A DNA stretch of 64,000 nucleotides from Streptomyces flaveolus (GCF_000716535.1 NZ_JNWV01000001.1:62001-126000), one strand, 5' to 3'. Shown: positions 35,562 through 46,691, numbered from the stretch's first letter. Translations and numbers: made by a program. The notes: generated from the letters alone by a model not told the origin.

Positions 35562-37004
35562 ATGAGCAGTACTACGAACTCGCCGACGCACCACACGTCC
35601 ACGATCGGCGCGATCGGCGCGCCGAGCCGCCGCAACACCGAGCTGGCCCTGCTGATCTTCGCCGTGGTCATCCCGGTGTTCGCCTACGCCAACGTGGGTC
35701 TGGCCCTCGACGGCCGGGTCCCCGCGGGCCTGCTGAGCTACGGCCTCGGGCTCGGCCTGCTGGCCGGCGTCGCCCACGTCGCCGTACGCAAGTTCGCCTC
35801 GTACGCGGACCCGCTGCTGCTGCCGCTGGCCACCCTGCTCAACGGGCTCGGCCTGGTGTGCATCTGGCGGCTGGACCAGTCCAAGCTGCTGCAGTCGCTG
35901 CCGAACTTCGTCGCGGCCGCGCCCCGCCAGCTGCTGTACACGGCCCTGGGCATCGCCCTGTTCGTCGTGGTGCTCATCTTCCTGAAGGACCACCGCGTCC
36001 TGCAGCGCTACACGTACATCTCCATGTTCAGCGCGCTGGTCCTGCTGGTCCTGCCGCTGGTGCCGGGTCTTGGCGCCAACATCTACGGCGCCAAGATCTG
36101 GATCAACATCCCCGGTCTCGGCTCCCTCCAGCCCGGTGAGTTCGCGAAGATCGTCCTCGCGGTCTTCTTCGCCGGCTACCTGATGGTGAAGCGTGACGCC
36201 CTGGCCCTCGCCAGCCGCCGCTTCATGGGCCTCTACCTGCCGCGCGGCCGTGACCTCGGCCCGATCCTGGTCGTCTGGGCGATCTCGATCCTGATCCTGG
36301 TCTTCGAGACGGACCTCGGCACCTCGCTGCTGTTCTTCGGCATGTTCGTGATCATGCTGTACGTCGCCACCGAGCGGACCAGCTGGATCGTCTTCGGTCT
36401 GCTGATGTCCGCGGCGGGCGCGGTCGGCGTGGCCAGCATCGAGCCGCACGTGAAGAGCCGCGTCCAGTCCTGGCTCGACCCGATGCGCGAGTACACCCTC
36501 AGCCGCCAGGGCCAGGTCGGCCACTCCGAGCAGCTCCAGCAGGCGCTGTGGGCCTTCGGCTCCGGCGGCACCCTCGGCAGCGGCTGGGGCCAGGGCCACT
36601 CGGACCTGATCCGCTTCGCCGCCAACTCCGACTTCATCCTCGCCACCTTCGGCGAGGAGCTGGGCCTGGCCGGCATCATGGCGATCCTGCTGATCTACGG
36701 CCTGATCGTGGAGCGCGGCGTGCGCACCGCCCTCGCCGCCCGCGACCCCTTCGGCAAGCTGCTCGCCATCGGCCTGTCCGGCGCCTTCGCGCTCCAGGTC
36801 TTCGTCGTGTCCGGCGGTGTGATGGGCCTCATCCCGCTGACCGGTATGACCATGCCGTTCATGGCGTACGGCGGTTCCTCCGTGCTGGCGAACTGGGCGC
36901 TGATCGGCATCCTCATCCGCATCAGCGACACCGCCCGCCGCCCGGCGCCCGCTCCCGCCGCCAACCCCGACGCCGAGATGACCCAGGTGGTCCGCCCGTC
37001 ATGA
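35562..37004 (+). CDS. rodA: FtsW/RodA/SpoVE-family peptidoglycan glycosyltransferase
   Basis: 480 residues, SEDS family polytopic membrane protein with about ten transmembrane helices. Characteristic segments: LGANIYGAKIWINIPGLGSL, QPGEFAKIVLAVFFAGYL, VFETDLGTSLLFFGMFV and LIPLTGMTMPFMAYGGSS. It polymerises lipid II glycan with the cognate PBP encoded directly downstream, with an ATGA overlap. In Streptomyces this pair probably serves hyphal or spore-wall growth. Confidence 0.94.
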   Translation: MSSTTNSPTHHTSTIGAIGAPSRRNTELALLIFAVVIPVFAYANVGLALDGRVPAGLLSYGLGLGLLAGVAHVAVRKFASYADPLLLPLATLLNGLGLVCIWRLDQSKLLQSLPNFVAAAPRQLLYTALGIALFVVVLIFLKDHRVLQRYTYISMFSALVLLVLPLVPGLGANIYGAKIWINIPGLGSLQPGEFAKIVLAVFFAGYLMVKRDALALASRRFMGLYLPRGRDLGPILVVWAISILILVFETDLGTSLLFFGMFVIMLYVATERTSWIVFGLLMSAAGAVGVASIEPHVKSRVQSWLDPMREYTLSRQGQVGHSEQLQQALWAFGSGGTLGSGWGQGHSDLIRFAANSDFILATFGEELGLAGIMAILLIYGLIVERGVRTALAARDPFGKLLAIGLSGAFALQVFVVSGGVMGLIPLTGMTMPFMAYGGSSVLANWALIGILIRISDTARRPAPAPAANPDAEMTQVVRPS

Positions 37005-38488
37005 ACAAGCCCCTGCGCCGGATCGCGATCTTCTGCGGCCTCCTCGTCCTCACCCTGCTGCTGCGGGACAACTACCTGCAGTACGTCAGGGCCGACAAGC
37101 TCAAGGACGACCCGAACAACCGCCGCGTCACCATCGCCCGCTACGCCACCCCGCGCGGCGACATCATCGTGTCCGGCGGCGACCCCATCACCGGGTCCAC
37201 CCTGACCAGCAAGACCGGTCTGAACGACCTCAAGTACAAGCGCACGTACAAGAACGGCCCCATGTGGGCGCCGGTCACCGGGTACGCCTCGCAGGCCTTC
37301 GGCGCCACCCAGCTCGAGTCCATCGAGGACGGCATCCTCACCGGCGACGACGACCGGCTGTTCTTCCGCAAGACGCTGGACATGATCACCGGCAAGGAGC
37401 AGCAGGGCGGCAACGTCGTCACCACGCTCAACGCCGCCGCGCAGAAGGCTGCGTACGACGGTCTGAAGCAGCGCGGCGGCAAGGGCGCGGTCGTCGCCCT
37501 GGACCCCTCCACCGGCAAGATACTGGCGCTCGCCTCCTACCCGTCGTACGACCCCTCGTCGTTCGCGGGCAACACCAACGACGACGCCGCGGCCTGGAAG
37601 AAGCTCCAGAAGAAGTACAACCCCAACGACCCGATGCTGAACCGGGCGCTGCGCGAGACCTACCCGCCGGGCTCCACCTTCAAGGTGGTCACGGCCGCGG
37701 CGGCGCTGGAGAACGGCAAGTACACCTCGGCCGACGAGCGGACCGACTCGCCGCTGCCGTGGACCATGCCGGGCACCACGACCGAGCTGAAGAACGAGGG
37801 CAACATCCCGTGCGAGAACGCGACCATGCGGGTCGCGCTCCAGTACTCCTGCAACACCGTCTTCGGCAAGATCGGTGCCGACCTCGGCAACGACAAGATG
37901 CTCGAGGAAGCGAAGAAGTTCGGCTTCGACGCCGAGCAGTTCACCCCGGTCCGCTCCAGCGCCTCGGTGTTCTCGGACGACATGAACCAGTCGCAGACCG
38001 CGCTGTCCTCCATCGGCCAGTACAACACCGCCGCCACCCCGCTGCAGATGGCCATGGTCGCCTCCGCGGTCGCCAACGACGGCAAGCTGATGAAGCCGTA
38101 CATGGTCGACTCGCTCCAGTCCTCCAACCTGGACCCGGTCGCCACGACCAAGCCGGAGGAGCTGAGCCGGCCGCTGTCGCCGAAGAACGCGCAGATCCTC
38201 CAGGACATGATGCAGACGGTGGTCGAGAAGGGCACCGGTACGCGGGCGAAGATCGACGGCGTGACGGTCGGCGGCAAGACCGGTACCGCCCAGCACGGTG
38301 TGGAGAACAGCGAGAACCCGTACGCCTGGTTCATCTCCTACGCCAAGCTGCCCGACGGCAGCTCGCCGGTCGCCGTGGCCGTGGTGATCGAGGACGAGAG
38401 CGCCAACCGCGACGACATCTCCGGTGGCGGCCTGGCCGCGCCGATCGCGAAGAACGTCATGGAGGCGGTCATCGACTCCAAGAAGTGA
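37001..38488 (+). CDS. pbpA: Class B penicillin-binding protein (transpeptidase)
   Basis: 495 residues. An N-terminal signal-anchor (LRRIAIFCGLLVLTLLL) precedes a dimerisation domain and a transpeptidase domain with SxxK in PPGSTFKVV, SxN in YSCNTVFG and KTG in VGGKTGTAQHG. It cross-links peptidoglycan and is paired with the SEDS protein upstream. Length matches mycobacterial PbpA (about 490). Confidence 0.95.
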   Translation: MNKPLRRIAIFCGLLVLTLLLRDNYLQYVRADKLKDDPNNRRVTIARYATPRGDIIVSGGDPITGSTLTSKTGLNDLKYKRTYKNGPMWAPVTGYASQAFGATQLESIEDGILTGDDDRLFFRKTLDMITGKEQQGGNVVTTLNAAAQKAAYDGLKQRGGKGAVVALDPSTGKILALASYPSYDPSSFAGNTNDDAAAWKKLQKKYNPNDPMLNRALRETYPPGSTFKVVTAAAALENGKYTSADERTDSPLPWTMPGTTTELKNEGNIPCENATMRVALQYSCNTVFGKIGADLGNDKMLEEAKKFGFDAEQFTPVRSSASVFSDDMNQSQTALSSIGQYNTAATPLQMAMVASAVANDGKLMKPYMVDSLQSSNLDPVATTKPEELSRPLSPKNAQILQDMMQTVVEKGTGTRAKIDGVTVGGKTGTAQHGVENSENPYAWFISYAKLPDGSSPVAVAVVIEDESANRDDISGGGLAAPIAKNVMEAVIDSKK

Positions 38489-38683
38489 CCGTCGTCGGCC
38501 ACCGGGAGTGACGCCGCTCACATCTCCTTCACATCGCCGCACGTTGCGATACCGGTCCTGTATCGGGTTACGGGCTTGGCCAGGTCACACAGAGCGAGCC
38601 GGGTACGGTAGGCCCGGACGGCAGCCTCCGGCCGCGCACAGAGGTGCGCGGCCGAGACCGACGGAGAGGGCTGGTAGGTAGCT

Positions 38684-40672
<1,989 letters not shown>

Positions 40673-40686
40673 CACACCCCGCACAC

Positions 40687-40726
40687 GCGTGGGCCCCTGC
40701 CAGGACTTCCCGGCAGGGGCCCACGC
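40687..40726. terminator. Bidirectional terminator between pknB and the sortase
   Basis: GCGTGGGCCCCTGCC pairs perfectly with GGCAGGGGCCCACGC around a 10-base loop. It lies 15 bases after pknB and 7 bases past the convergent sortase stop, so it can end both transcripts. Confidence 0.85.
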
Positions 40727-40732
40727 GCACTC

Positions 40733-41488
40733 TCAGCGCAGTTCCCTCGGCGGCGTCCGCTCGGCGTCCACCTTCTCCACGCGGACCAGTTCGCCCCAGA
40801 CCACGTACCGGTAGCGGGAGGTGTAGACGGGGGTGCAGGTCGTCAGGGTGATGTAGTGGCCCGGCTTCTTCCTGCCGGACTCCTTGGGGACCGAGGACAG
40901 GACCTTGACGTTGTACTTCGAGGTCTCGGGGAGGACCGAGTAGACCTTGTAGACGTACCAGTCGTCCCTCGTCTCGAAGACGATCGGGTCGCCCGTCCTC
41001 AGCTTGTCGATGTTGTGGAACTTCGCGCCGTGCCCGTCCCGGTGGGCGGCGACGGCGAAGTTGCCCACCTTGCCGGTGGTGGGCAGCGTGGCCTTGACCG
41101 GGTCCGTGTAGTAGCCGGCCACACCGTCGTCGAGGACGTCCGTGCCCGTGCCCTTCTCGACCAGCACCTCGCCGTTCCGCATCGCCGGCACGTGCAGGAA
41201 CCCGATGCCGTCCTTGGTGTCGAGCGCGCCGGGACCGGACTGCTGCTGCTCGGCCCAGTGCTCGCGCACCTTGTCGGCCTGCCGGTCCGCTTTGCGGTCC
41301 GCTATCACGTTCGTCCACCACAGCGAGTAGACGACGAACAGGCCGAGCAGCACACCCGCCGTGATGAGGAGTTCCCCGAAGACGCTGACCGCCAGCGCGA
41401 TCCGGCCGGGGCGCCGGCGCGGAGCCGGTTCCGGATCCGGTTCGGACGCGTCCGTGGTCTCTTCGGTCTCGTCGGCGGTCGCTGCCAC
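40733..41488 (-). CDS. srtE: Class E-type sortase
   Basis: 251 residues. After a basic Pro-rich N-terminus there is one transmembrane helix (LAVSVFGELLITAGVLLGLF) and a sortase domain with catalytic His in NFAVAAHRDGH, Cys in YITLTTCTP and Arg in TSRYRYVVW. Class E sortases of Streptomyces anchor LAXTG-type proteins such as chaplins to the wall. Two related genes lie immediately upstream on the same strand, so these are tandem duplicates. Confidence 0.93.
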   Translation of the reverse strand: MAATADETEETTDASEPDPEPAPRRRPGRIALAVSVFGELLITAGVLLGLFVVYSLWWTNVIADRKADRQADKVREHWAEQQQSGPGALDTKDGIGFLHVPAMRNGEVLVEKGTGTDVLDDGVAGYYTDPVKATLPTTGKVGNFAVAAHRDGHGAKFHNIDKLRTGDPIVFETRDDWYVYKVYSVLPETSKYNVKVLSSVPKESGRKKPGHYITLTTCTPVYTSRYRYVVWGELVRVEKVDAERTPPRELR

Positions 41489-41517
41489 TGTGTCCTCTGC
41501 CCTTGGTTCGGTGAGCC

Positions 41518-42720
41518 CTACTCGATGAGCGCGTCCGGCTTGCCCTTGCTGCGCGGGCGTTCCTGGACCATCTTGCCCCAGACGATCAACCGGTACTTGC
41601 TGGTGAACTCCGGCGTGCAGGTGGTCAGGGTGATGTAGCGGCCGGGCCCGGTGAAACCGGAGCCCGGCGGGACCGGATCCAGCACGCTGGTGTTGGACGG
41701 CGGGGTCACCGGAAGCATCGAGGTCACCTTGTACACGAAGTACGTGTCCTGCGTCTCGACCACGACCGCGTCGCCGGCCCTGAGCCTGTTGATGTACCGG
41801 AAGGGCTCACCGTGCGTGTTGCGGTGCGCGGCGAGACCGAAGTTGCCGGTCCTGGCGTCGGGCATCGCCGTCTTCAGCGGGGCCTCGCCGTAGTGCCCGA
41901 CCATGCCCTTGTCGAGCACCCTCTTGTTGCTGACGCCCTCCGCGATGGGCGCCACCACGTCCAGCTTCGGGATGTGCAGGATGGCGAAGCCCTGCCCCGG
42001 TTCGAAGACGCCCGGATTCCGCTTGCCGTTGGCCCAGTCGTCCTGGAGCTGGTGCGTCTCGCTGCCGGCCTGCGCGTGCGCGCGGACGTTGGTCCACCAG
42101 AGCTGGTAGGTGACGAACAGCAGCATCAGGACGCCGGTGGTGATGAACACCTCGCCGATCGCCCGGCTCGCCACGGTCGCCGGGCTCGGCTTGCGCAGCC
42201 GGGCCTGCCGCCGGGCCTCCACCCGGGTCAGGGGCCGCCGCGGGTCCCCCTCCGTGGGGGGAGCCACCGGCTCACGGGCGTCCCTGGGCCCGCCGTGCCG
42301 CCCACCACGCCGCTTGGCGGCCTTTCTCCGGGCCGCACGGCCGCCCGGTGTGACTCCGGTGGCCGAAGCGGCCGACGAGGCTCCAGAGGCCCCTGTGCCC
42401 GTCCGTGTGGCGTCGCCCTCCGCGCCGTACCCCGCCGGCCGCGGGATCCGCAGCGCCATCGTCTCCTCGTCGACGGGACGCAGGGGTGCCGTGAGGTCCT
42501 CACCGACGGCGGGCGGCGGCGCCGTGGGGTTCTCCTCGGTCAGCCGGGGCATCGGAGCCGTCGGCGGATCCTGCCGCCGTCGGACGTACGCCACCGCACC
42601 GCCGGAGAGCTCGTACGACCCCGCACCACCGGAGGCCCCGTACGGCCGCGCACCGCCGGAGGACTCGTACGGTCTCTCGCCGTCGTACAAGTCCTCGCGC
42701 TCGGGGCGCAGCGCGGTCAC
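41518..42720 (-). CDS. srtE: Class E-type sortase with a long disordered N-terminal region
   Basis: 400 residues from the GTG at 42720, which overlaps the pabA stop as GTGA. About 200 residues of Ser/Gly/Pro/Arg-rich, poorly ordered sequence (repeats of SSGGA/ASGGA type near the start) precede a transmembrane helix (AIGEVFITTGVLMLLFVTYQ). The sortase domain has His in NFGLAAHRNTHG, Cys in YITLTTCTPEF and Arg in TSKYRLIVW. The long cytoplasmic tail is the main difference from the gene at 40733 and may be a kinase substrate or a scaffold (speculation). Confidence 0.92.
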   Translation of the reverse strand: MTALRPEREDLYDGERPYESSGGARPYGASGGAGSYELSGGAVAYVRRRQDPPTAPMPRLTEENPTAPPPAVGEDLTAPLRPVDEETMALRIPRPAGYGAEGDATRTGTGASGASSAASATGVTPGGRAARRKAAKRRGGRHGGPRDAREPVAPPTEGDPRRPLTRVEARRQARLRKPSPATVASRAIGEVFITTGVLMLLFVTYQLWWTNVRAHAQAGSETHQLQDDWANGKRNPGVFEPGQGFAILHIPKLDVVAPIAEGVSNKRVLDKGMVGHYGEAPLKTAMPDARTGNFGLAAHRNTHGEPFRYINRLRAGDAVVVETQDTYFVYKVTSMLPVTPPSNTSVLDPVPPGSGFTGPGRYITLTTCTPEFTSKYRLIVWGKMVQERPRSKGKPDALIE

Positions 42721-43355
42721 GCCGTGGCCCTGCCCACCACCGGGGCGAGCCCCGCCGACCTCGCCACGGCACCCTGGTCGCCGCACTCGGCCAGCCAGTT
42801 GGCCAGCATCCGGTGGCCGTGCTCGGTCAGCACCGACTCGGGGTGGAACTGCACGCCCTCCACCAGCAGTTCACGGTGGCGCAGGCCCATGATGATGCCG
42901 TCGTGCGTGCGGGCGGTCACTTCCAGCTCGGGCGGGACCGTGGCCGGTTCGGCGGCCAGGGAGTGGTAGCGGGTCGCCGTGAAGGGGGAGGGCAGCCCCG
43001 CGAAGACGCCCTTGCCCTCGTGCTCGACCAGCGAGGTCTTGCCGTGCAGCAGCTCGGGTGCCCGGTCGACCACACCGCCGTACGCCACCTGCATCGACTG
43101 CATGCCGAGGCACACGCCGAAGACCGGCACGCCGGTGGCCGCGCAGTGCCGGACCATGTCCACGCACACGCCCGCCTCCTCCGGGGTCCCGGGTCCGGGC
43201 GAGAGGAGCACGCCGTCGAAGCCGTCCTGGGCGTGCGAGGTCGACACCTCGTCGTTGCGCAGGACCTCACACTCCGCGCCCAGCTGGTACAGGTACTGGA
43301 CGAGGTTGAAGACGAAGCTGTCGTAGTTGTCGACGACGAGAATCCGCGCACTCAC
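42717..43355 (-). CDS. pabA: Aminodeoxychorismate/anthranilate synthase glutamine amidotransferase
   Basis: 212 residues from the GTG at 43355. Class I glutamine amidotransferase: VVDNYDSFVFNLVQYL at the start, LSPGPGTP, nucleophile Cys in GVPVFGVCLGMQSM, and His/Glu in VEGVQFHPESV. It donates ammonia for p-aminobenzoate or anthranilate. It is the only metabolic gene in this wall-related cluster; the synteny with sortase and CrgA is conserved in actinobacteria. It overlaps a 53-residue gene upstream by GTGA. Confidence 0.92.
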   Translation of the reverse strand: MSARILVVDNYDSFVFNLVQYLYQLGAECEVLRNDEVSTSHAQDGFDGVLLSPGPGTPEEAGVCVDMVRHCAATGVPVFGVCLGMQSMQVAYGGVVDRAPELLHGKTSLVEHEGKGVFAGLPSPFTATRYHSLAAEPATVPPELEVTARTHDGIIMGLRHRELLVEGVQFHPESVLTEHGHRMLANWLAECGDQGAVARSAGLAPVVGRATA

Positions 43356-43513
43356 TGGTTGTCCACCGTCACATCGTTGAAGGGCAGCAGCGGTTCGGCC
43401 CACGGGAAGACGTACTGGAAGAGGACGTAGACCACGGCCAGGATCAGTACGAGGGAGATCAGGGCCTTCACCCACGCGTTGCCCGGCAGATGCCGCCAGA
43501 TCCAGCCGTACAT
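43352..43513 (-). CDS. Small membrane protein of 53 residues
   Basis: A short frame starting MYGWIWRHLPGNAWVKALIS, followed by a hydrophobic helix (LVLILAVVYVLFQYVFPWAE) and ending PLLPFNDVTVDNQ. Stop and pabA start overlap as GTGA, which supports translation. GGGAT-rich sequence before the ATG. It is probably a one-helix inner-membrane protein. The role is unknown; its neighbours are sortases and pabA. Confidence 0.72.
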   Translation of the reverse strand: MYGWIWRHLPGNAWVKALISLVLILAVVYVLFQYVFPWAEPLLPFNDVTVDNQ

Positions 43514-43566
43514 GCCGTCCCTTCCGTATCCCCTACGGCACCAGACCCACGCCGTACGTCACCAGA

Positions 43567-44233
43567 CTAACGGCGCAGAGCCCTCGGTTCGCCTGCCTCC
43601 ACAGGCTGTGTGGAATCCAGGTGCGCCCGGGCGATCAGCCGGTGACTGTGCCCCCATTCCGGATCGCACGTGGTCAGCGTCAGATACCGGCCCGGACGTG
43701 TGGACCCGGACTTACGGGGGACAGGGTCGATCACTTCAACATCGGTCGGCACTGTTTTGTATGGCCCTTTGTCGATCCGATACGTGAACCAAGTGGTTCC
43801 GTTTGTGAGCACCACCGCGTCACCCGGCCGGAGCTCGGGGAAGTCCTTGAACGGGTCGCCGTACGTCCGCCGGTGCCCGGCCACCGCGAAAATTGCCCTT
43901 CTGGCCGAGCCGCGCGGTGCGCGCGTAGTGGCCGAGGCCCTTCTTGAGGGTGCCGGTGGCGGTGCCCTCCAGCACCGGCTTGTTCCACGTGAAACCGAGC
44001 CGCGGGATGTACATGATCGCGAAGGGTGCGCCCGGTTCGTACCTTTGGGGTGCCGCCACGGCCTCCGGCTGGACACTCCCCCGCGACCACCGTTGCTGCA
44101 ACCGGTCGATCTGGTCGCCCATCACCCGATCGGCCTGCACACCCGTCCAGAACAGCACGTAGACGACTAAGAGCACGATCAGGGTGCCGACGGTGATGCA
44201 CAGCTCGCTGACGGTCCTGACGATCACGCGCAC
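43567..44233 (-). pseudogene. Third class E-type sortase gene, frameshifted
   Basis: From the GTG at 44233, with GGGAG 6 bases upstream, the frame reads MRVIVRTVSELCITVGTLIV (transmembrane helix) and continues to GHYARTARLGQKGNF. At 43889-43892 a run of four T (minus strand) should be three: removing one restores FAVAGHRRTYG with the catalytic His. The rest, YLTLTTCDPEWGHSHRL, keeps the catalytic Cys and Arg and ends at 43567. Either the gene is dead or the extra base is a sequencing error. Restored length is about 221 residues. Confidence 0.82.
43982..43995. promoter_or_regulatory. Degenerate parS-like site
   Basis: GTTCCACGTGAAAC differs at one base (C for T) from the perfect parS. It lies inside the third sortase gene, so codons for GFTWNK may constrain it, but one-mismatch parS sites are known to be bound by ParB in Streptomyces. 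Confidence 0.5.
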
Positions 44234-44254
44234 CGGCGGCTCCCGGACGGACGT

Positions 44255-45043
44255 CTACCCCACTGGCTTCGCGTAGTGCAGATCCACTGTGCCGGAGTAG
44301 CCGGGAAGAGTCACCGTCCCGTCGTCGGTGACCTTCCAGCCGAGGCCGTAGACGTTGACGTAGACCATGTAGGTCTGGATCGCCTTGCTCGCGGCGAGCG
44401 CCTGCTTCAACCGGTCCGGGTCCCCGACCGCCGTGATCTTGTACGGCGGTGAGTAGACGCGGCCCTGGAGGATCAGGGTGTTGCCGACGCAGCGCACCGC
44501 ACTGGTGGAGATCAGCCGCTGGTCCATGACCTTGATGCCCCGGGCACCGCCCTGCCACAGCGCGTTCACCACGGCCTGGAGGTCCTGCTGGTGGATGACC
44601 AGGTAGTCGGGCTGCGGCTCGGGATAGCCGGGGAGCTTGGCGGTGGCGTTGGGCGGAGCGTCGTTCAGGGTGACGGTGATGGCCTCACCGGTCAGCTTCT
44701 GGGTGCCCGCGCTCTTCTCCAGCCGGCCGAGGTTCTCGTCCTCGGCCTTGGTGCTGCCGTCGTCGCTCTCGGCCAGCGACTCCACGCTGTCGCGCAGGGT
44801 CGCGTTGGACTCGTCCAGCTCCTTGTTCTTGCGGCTGCGCTGCTGGATCAGGTCGGACAGCTTCAGCAGGGAGCCGTCCTGGCGGATGTCGGTGCCCTTG
44901 GCCGTGTTGAAGCTGGTGAAGAAGATGAGCCCGGCGAGCGCGAAGACGGCCGCGGTGAGGATCCGCACGGGCCGCACACGCGGTCGGCGGACGGGGCCCG
45001 CACCCGTTGATCCCGTCCCGGGGGAGTCGGCAGAATTGCTCAA
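44255..45043 (-). CDS. DUF881-family membrane-anchored protein
   Basis: 262 residues from a TTG at 45043 preceded by AAGGAG 11 bases upstream. A transmembrane helix ([20 protein letters not shown]) is followed by a coiled-coil-like charged region and the DUF881 domain (about 110-260: [35 protein letters not shown]-like [18 protein letters not shown]). DUF881 genes lie beside crgA in many actinobacteria and are linked with division or wall synthesis by context only. Divergent from crgA. Confidence 0.86.
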   Translation of the reverse strand: MSNSADSPGTGSTGAGPVRRPRVRPVRILTAAVFALAGLIFFTSFNTAKGTDIRQDGSLLKLSDLIQQRSRKNKELDESNATLRDSVESLAESDDGSTKAEDENLGRLEKSAGTQKLTGEAITVTLNDAPPNATAKLPGYPEPQPDYLVIHQQDLQAVVNALWQGGARGIKVMDQRLISTSAVRCVGNTLILQGRVYSPPYKITAVGDPDRLKQALAASKAIQTYMVYVNVYGLGWKVTDDGTVTLPGYSGTVDLHYAKPVG

Positions 45044-45195
45044 CGTACCCTTATCTCCTTCGGCGCCGCGGAAGCACTACGCTAACGGACGCCCGGGGGA
45101 GCACACAGAGTCGTCATGTTGGCCCCTTGTACGCTGCCCCGAGCCCGACCCAGTTACCTGCGCGGCCACGCAGCGCATCGACAGGAGAGACCCTC

Positions 45196-45450
45196 GTGCC
45201 GAAGTCACGTATCCGCAAGAAGGCCGACTACACGCCGCCGGCGGCGAAGCAGGCGCAGGCCATCAAGCTCACCAACCGCGCGTGGGTCGCACCGGTGATG
45301 CTGGCCATGTTCCTGATCGGCCTGGCCTGGATCGTCGTCTTCTACGTGACCGACGGCTCGCTGCCGGTCGACAGCCTGGACAACTGGAACATCGTCGTCG
45401 GCTTCGGCTTCATCGCCGCCGGCTTCGGCGTCTCCACGCAGTGGAAGTAG
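45196..45450 (+). CDS. crgA: CrgA cell-division regulator
   Basis: 84 residues from a GTG. Signature start [15 protein letters not shown], then two transmembrane helices ([20 protein letters not shown] and [14 protein letters not shown]). CrgA inhibits premature FtsZ-ring formation in Streptomyces aerial hyphae and interacts with the divisome. The divergent arrangement with the DUF881 gene is conserved. CAGGAGAG lies 9 bases upstream of the start. Confidence 0.94.
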   Translation: MPKSRIRKKADYTPPAAKQAQAIKLTNRAWVAPVMLAMFLIGLAWIVVFYVTDGSLPVDSLDNWNIVVGFGFIAAGFGVSTQWK

Positions 45451-45474
45451 CTCTGCCCACGGCTATCCACTGAG

Positions 45475-45674
45475 TTATCCACAGCGGTTTTCCACATGGG
45501 GAAAAGAACGAAGATCTGTGGATAACCCATCGGGTGTTGACGCCGGTGTGACTGGCCGACTGCCCGTCAGACACCCGTTCGCCCCCTGTCCGACCTGCGG
45601 AAACACATCCGAGCGACAGGGGGCGCACCTGTGGTCGCACAGTGTGCACAAGATCCGCCACACCCTGTGGACAA
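45475..45674. promoter_or_regulatory. Cluster of five DnaA-box-like sequences
   Basis: Within the crgA-rhomboid spacer: TTATCCACA (45475-45483), TTTTCCACA (45488-45496), TGTGGATAA (45517-45525), TGTGCACAA (45643-45651) and TGTGGACAA (45666-45674). The first and third match the classical DnaA box exactly and the last matches the Streptomyces consensus. There is no other gene in this 266-base spacer. Confidence 0.7.
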
Positions 45675-45716
45675 CGGTTCGGTATCAGGGTGTTCCCCAC
45701 CCCGTTCCCCCGGGTC

Positions 45717-46607
45717 TCAGGTGAGCTGAGCGGTCCTGACCAGCGCCAGCGCCACCGACAGCACCAGGACGACGGCGCAGGTGCCGTACTGCACCAGGGC
45801 CCGCTTCTCGCGCGGGGCGTGGACCATCGCGTACCCGGTGACGACGCCGGCGACGAGGCCACCGATGTGCGCCTGCCAGGCGATGTTCATGGTGGGATTG
45901 AAGGTGAAGATCAGGTTGATCACCAGCAGCGCGATGACCGGCCGCAGGTCGTAGTTGAGCCGGCGCATCAGCACGGCGGTCGCGCCGAAGAGCCCGAAGA
46001 TCGCGCCCGAGGCGCCGAGCGAGGCGGTCTGCGGGGAGGTGAGCAGGTAGGTCAGCGCGCCGCCGGCCAGTCCGGAGACGAAGTAGACCGCCAGGTAGCG
46101 GGCCCGGCCGAGGGCGGCTTCGAGCGGGCCGCCGATCCACCACAGGCTCAGCATGTTGAAGCCGATGTGCCAGTACTCCTGGTGCGTGAACATCGACGTC
46201 ACGAAGCGGTACCACTCGCCGCCTGCGACGCCCGAGGTCGGCGCGAACGGCTTCGGGGGGAAGGCTCCGTAGAGCACCAGGTGGTTCAGGAGGGAGCTGT
46301 CGGCCTGGACGGCGATGAACACCGCGAGGTTGATCCCGATCAGGATCTTGGTGAGCAGGCGGGGGTCGGCCGTGACCGTGCCCCCGGCGACCGTGCGCGG
46401 CCGGGACGCCGCCGGCCCGTGTCCCGTGCCCGAGCCCTCGCGGACGCAGTCCGGGCACTGGAAGCCGACCGAGGCGCTGACCATGCACTCGGGGCAGATG
46501 GGCCGCTCACAACGGGTGCAGCGCACGCCGGTCTCGCGGTCCGGGTGCCGGTAGCACACGGGCACGCTCCGGGCGGCGTCCTGCGCCCTCCCTTCGGCCT
46601 GGTCCAT
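45717..46607 (-). CDS. Rhomboid-family intramembrane serine protease
   Basis: 296 residues from the ATG at 46607, with AAGGGGAT upstream. A B-box-like zinc finger (CYRHPDRETGVRCTRCERPI, CPEC, CPDC) at the N-terminus precedes about seven transmembrane helices. The catalytic serine is in SLGASGAIFGLFGA, the histidine in NIAWQAHIGGLVAG, and FTHQEYWHIGFNM is the L1-loop region. The substrate is unknown. The soluble zinc finger is typical of actinobacterial rhomboids. Confidence 0.93.
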   Translation of the reverse strand: MDQAEGRAQDAARSVPVCYRHPDRETGVRCTRCERPICPECMVSASVGFQCPDCVREGSGTGHGPAASRPRTVAGGTVTADPRLLTKILIGINLAVFIAVQADSSLLNHLVLYGAFPPKPFAPTSGVAGGEWYRFVTSMFTHQEYWHIGFNMLSLWWIGGPLEAALGRARYLAVYFVSGLAGGALTYLLTSPQTASLGASGAIFGLFGATAVLMRRLNYDLRPVIALLVINLIFTFNPTMNIAWQAHIGGLVAGVVTGYAMVHAPREKRALVQYGTCAVVLVLSVALALVRTAQLT

Positions 46608-46691
46608 CGGATCCCCTTGCTCGTCGTGTCCGTCCTGACGGCACAATCCTGCCCCGCCCATCCTTACGGACGAGCGGTGTGTTTGGTTCCC

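Noticed and set aside
33975..36599. Open frame of 874 codons on the minus strand
   Set aside because: Antisense to the phosphatase and rodA genes, which have clear motifs; the shadow has no family features.
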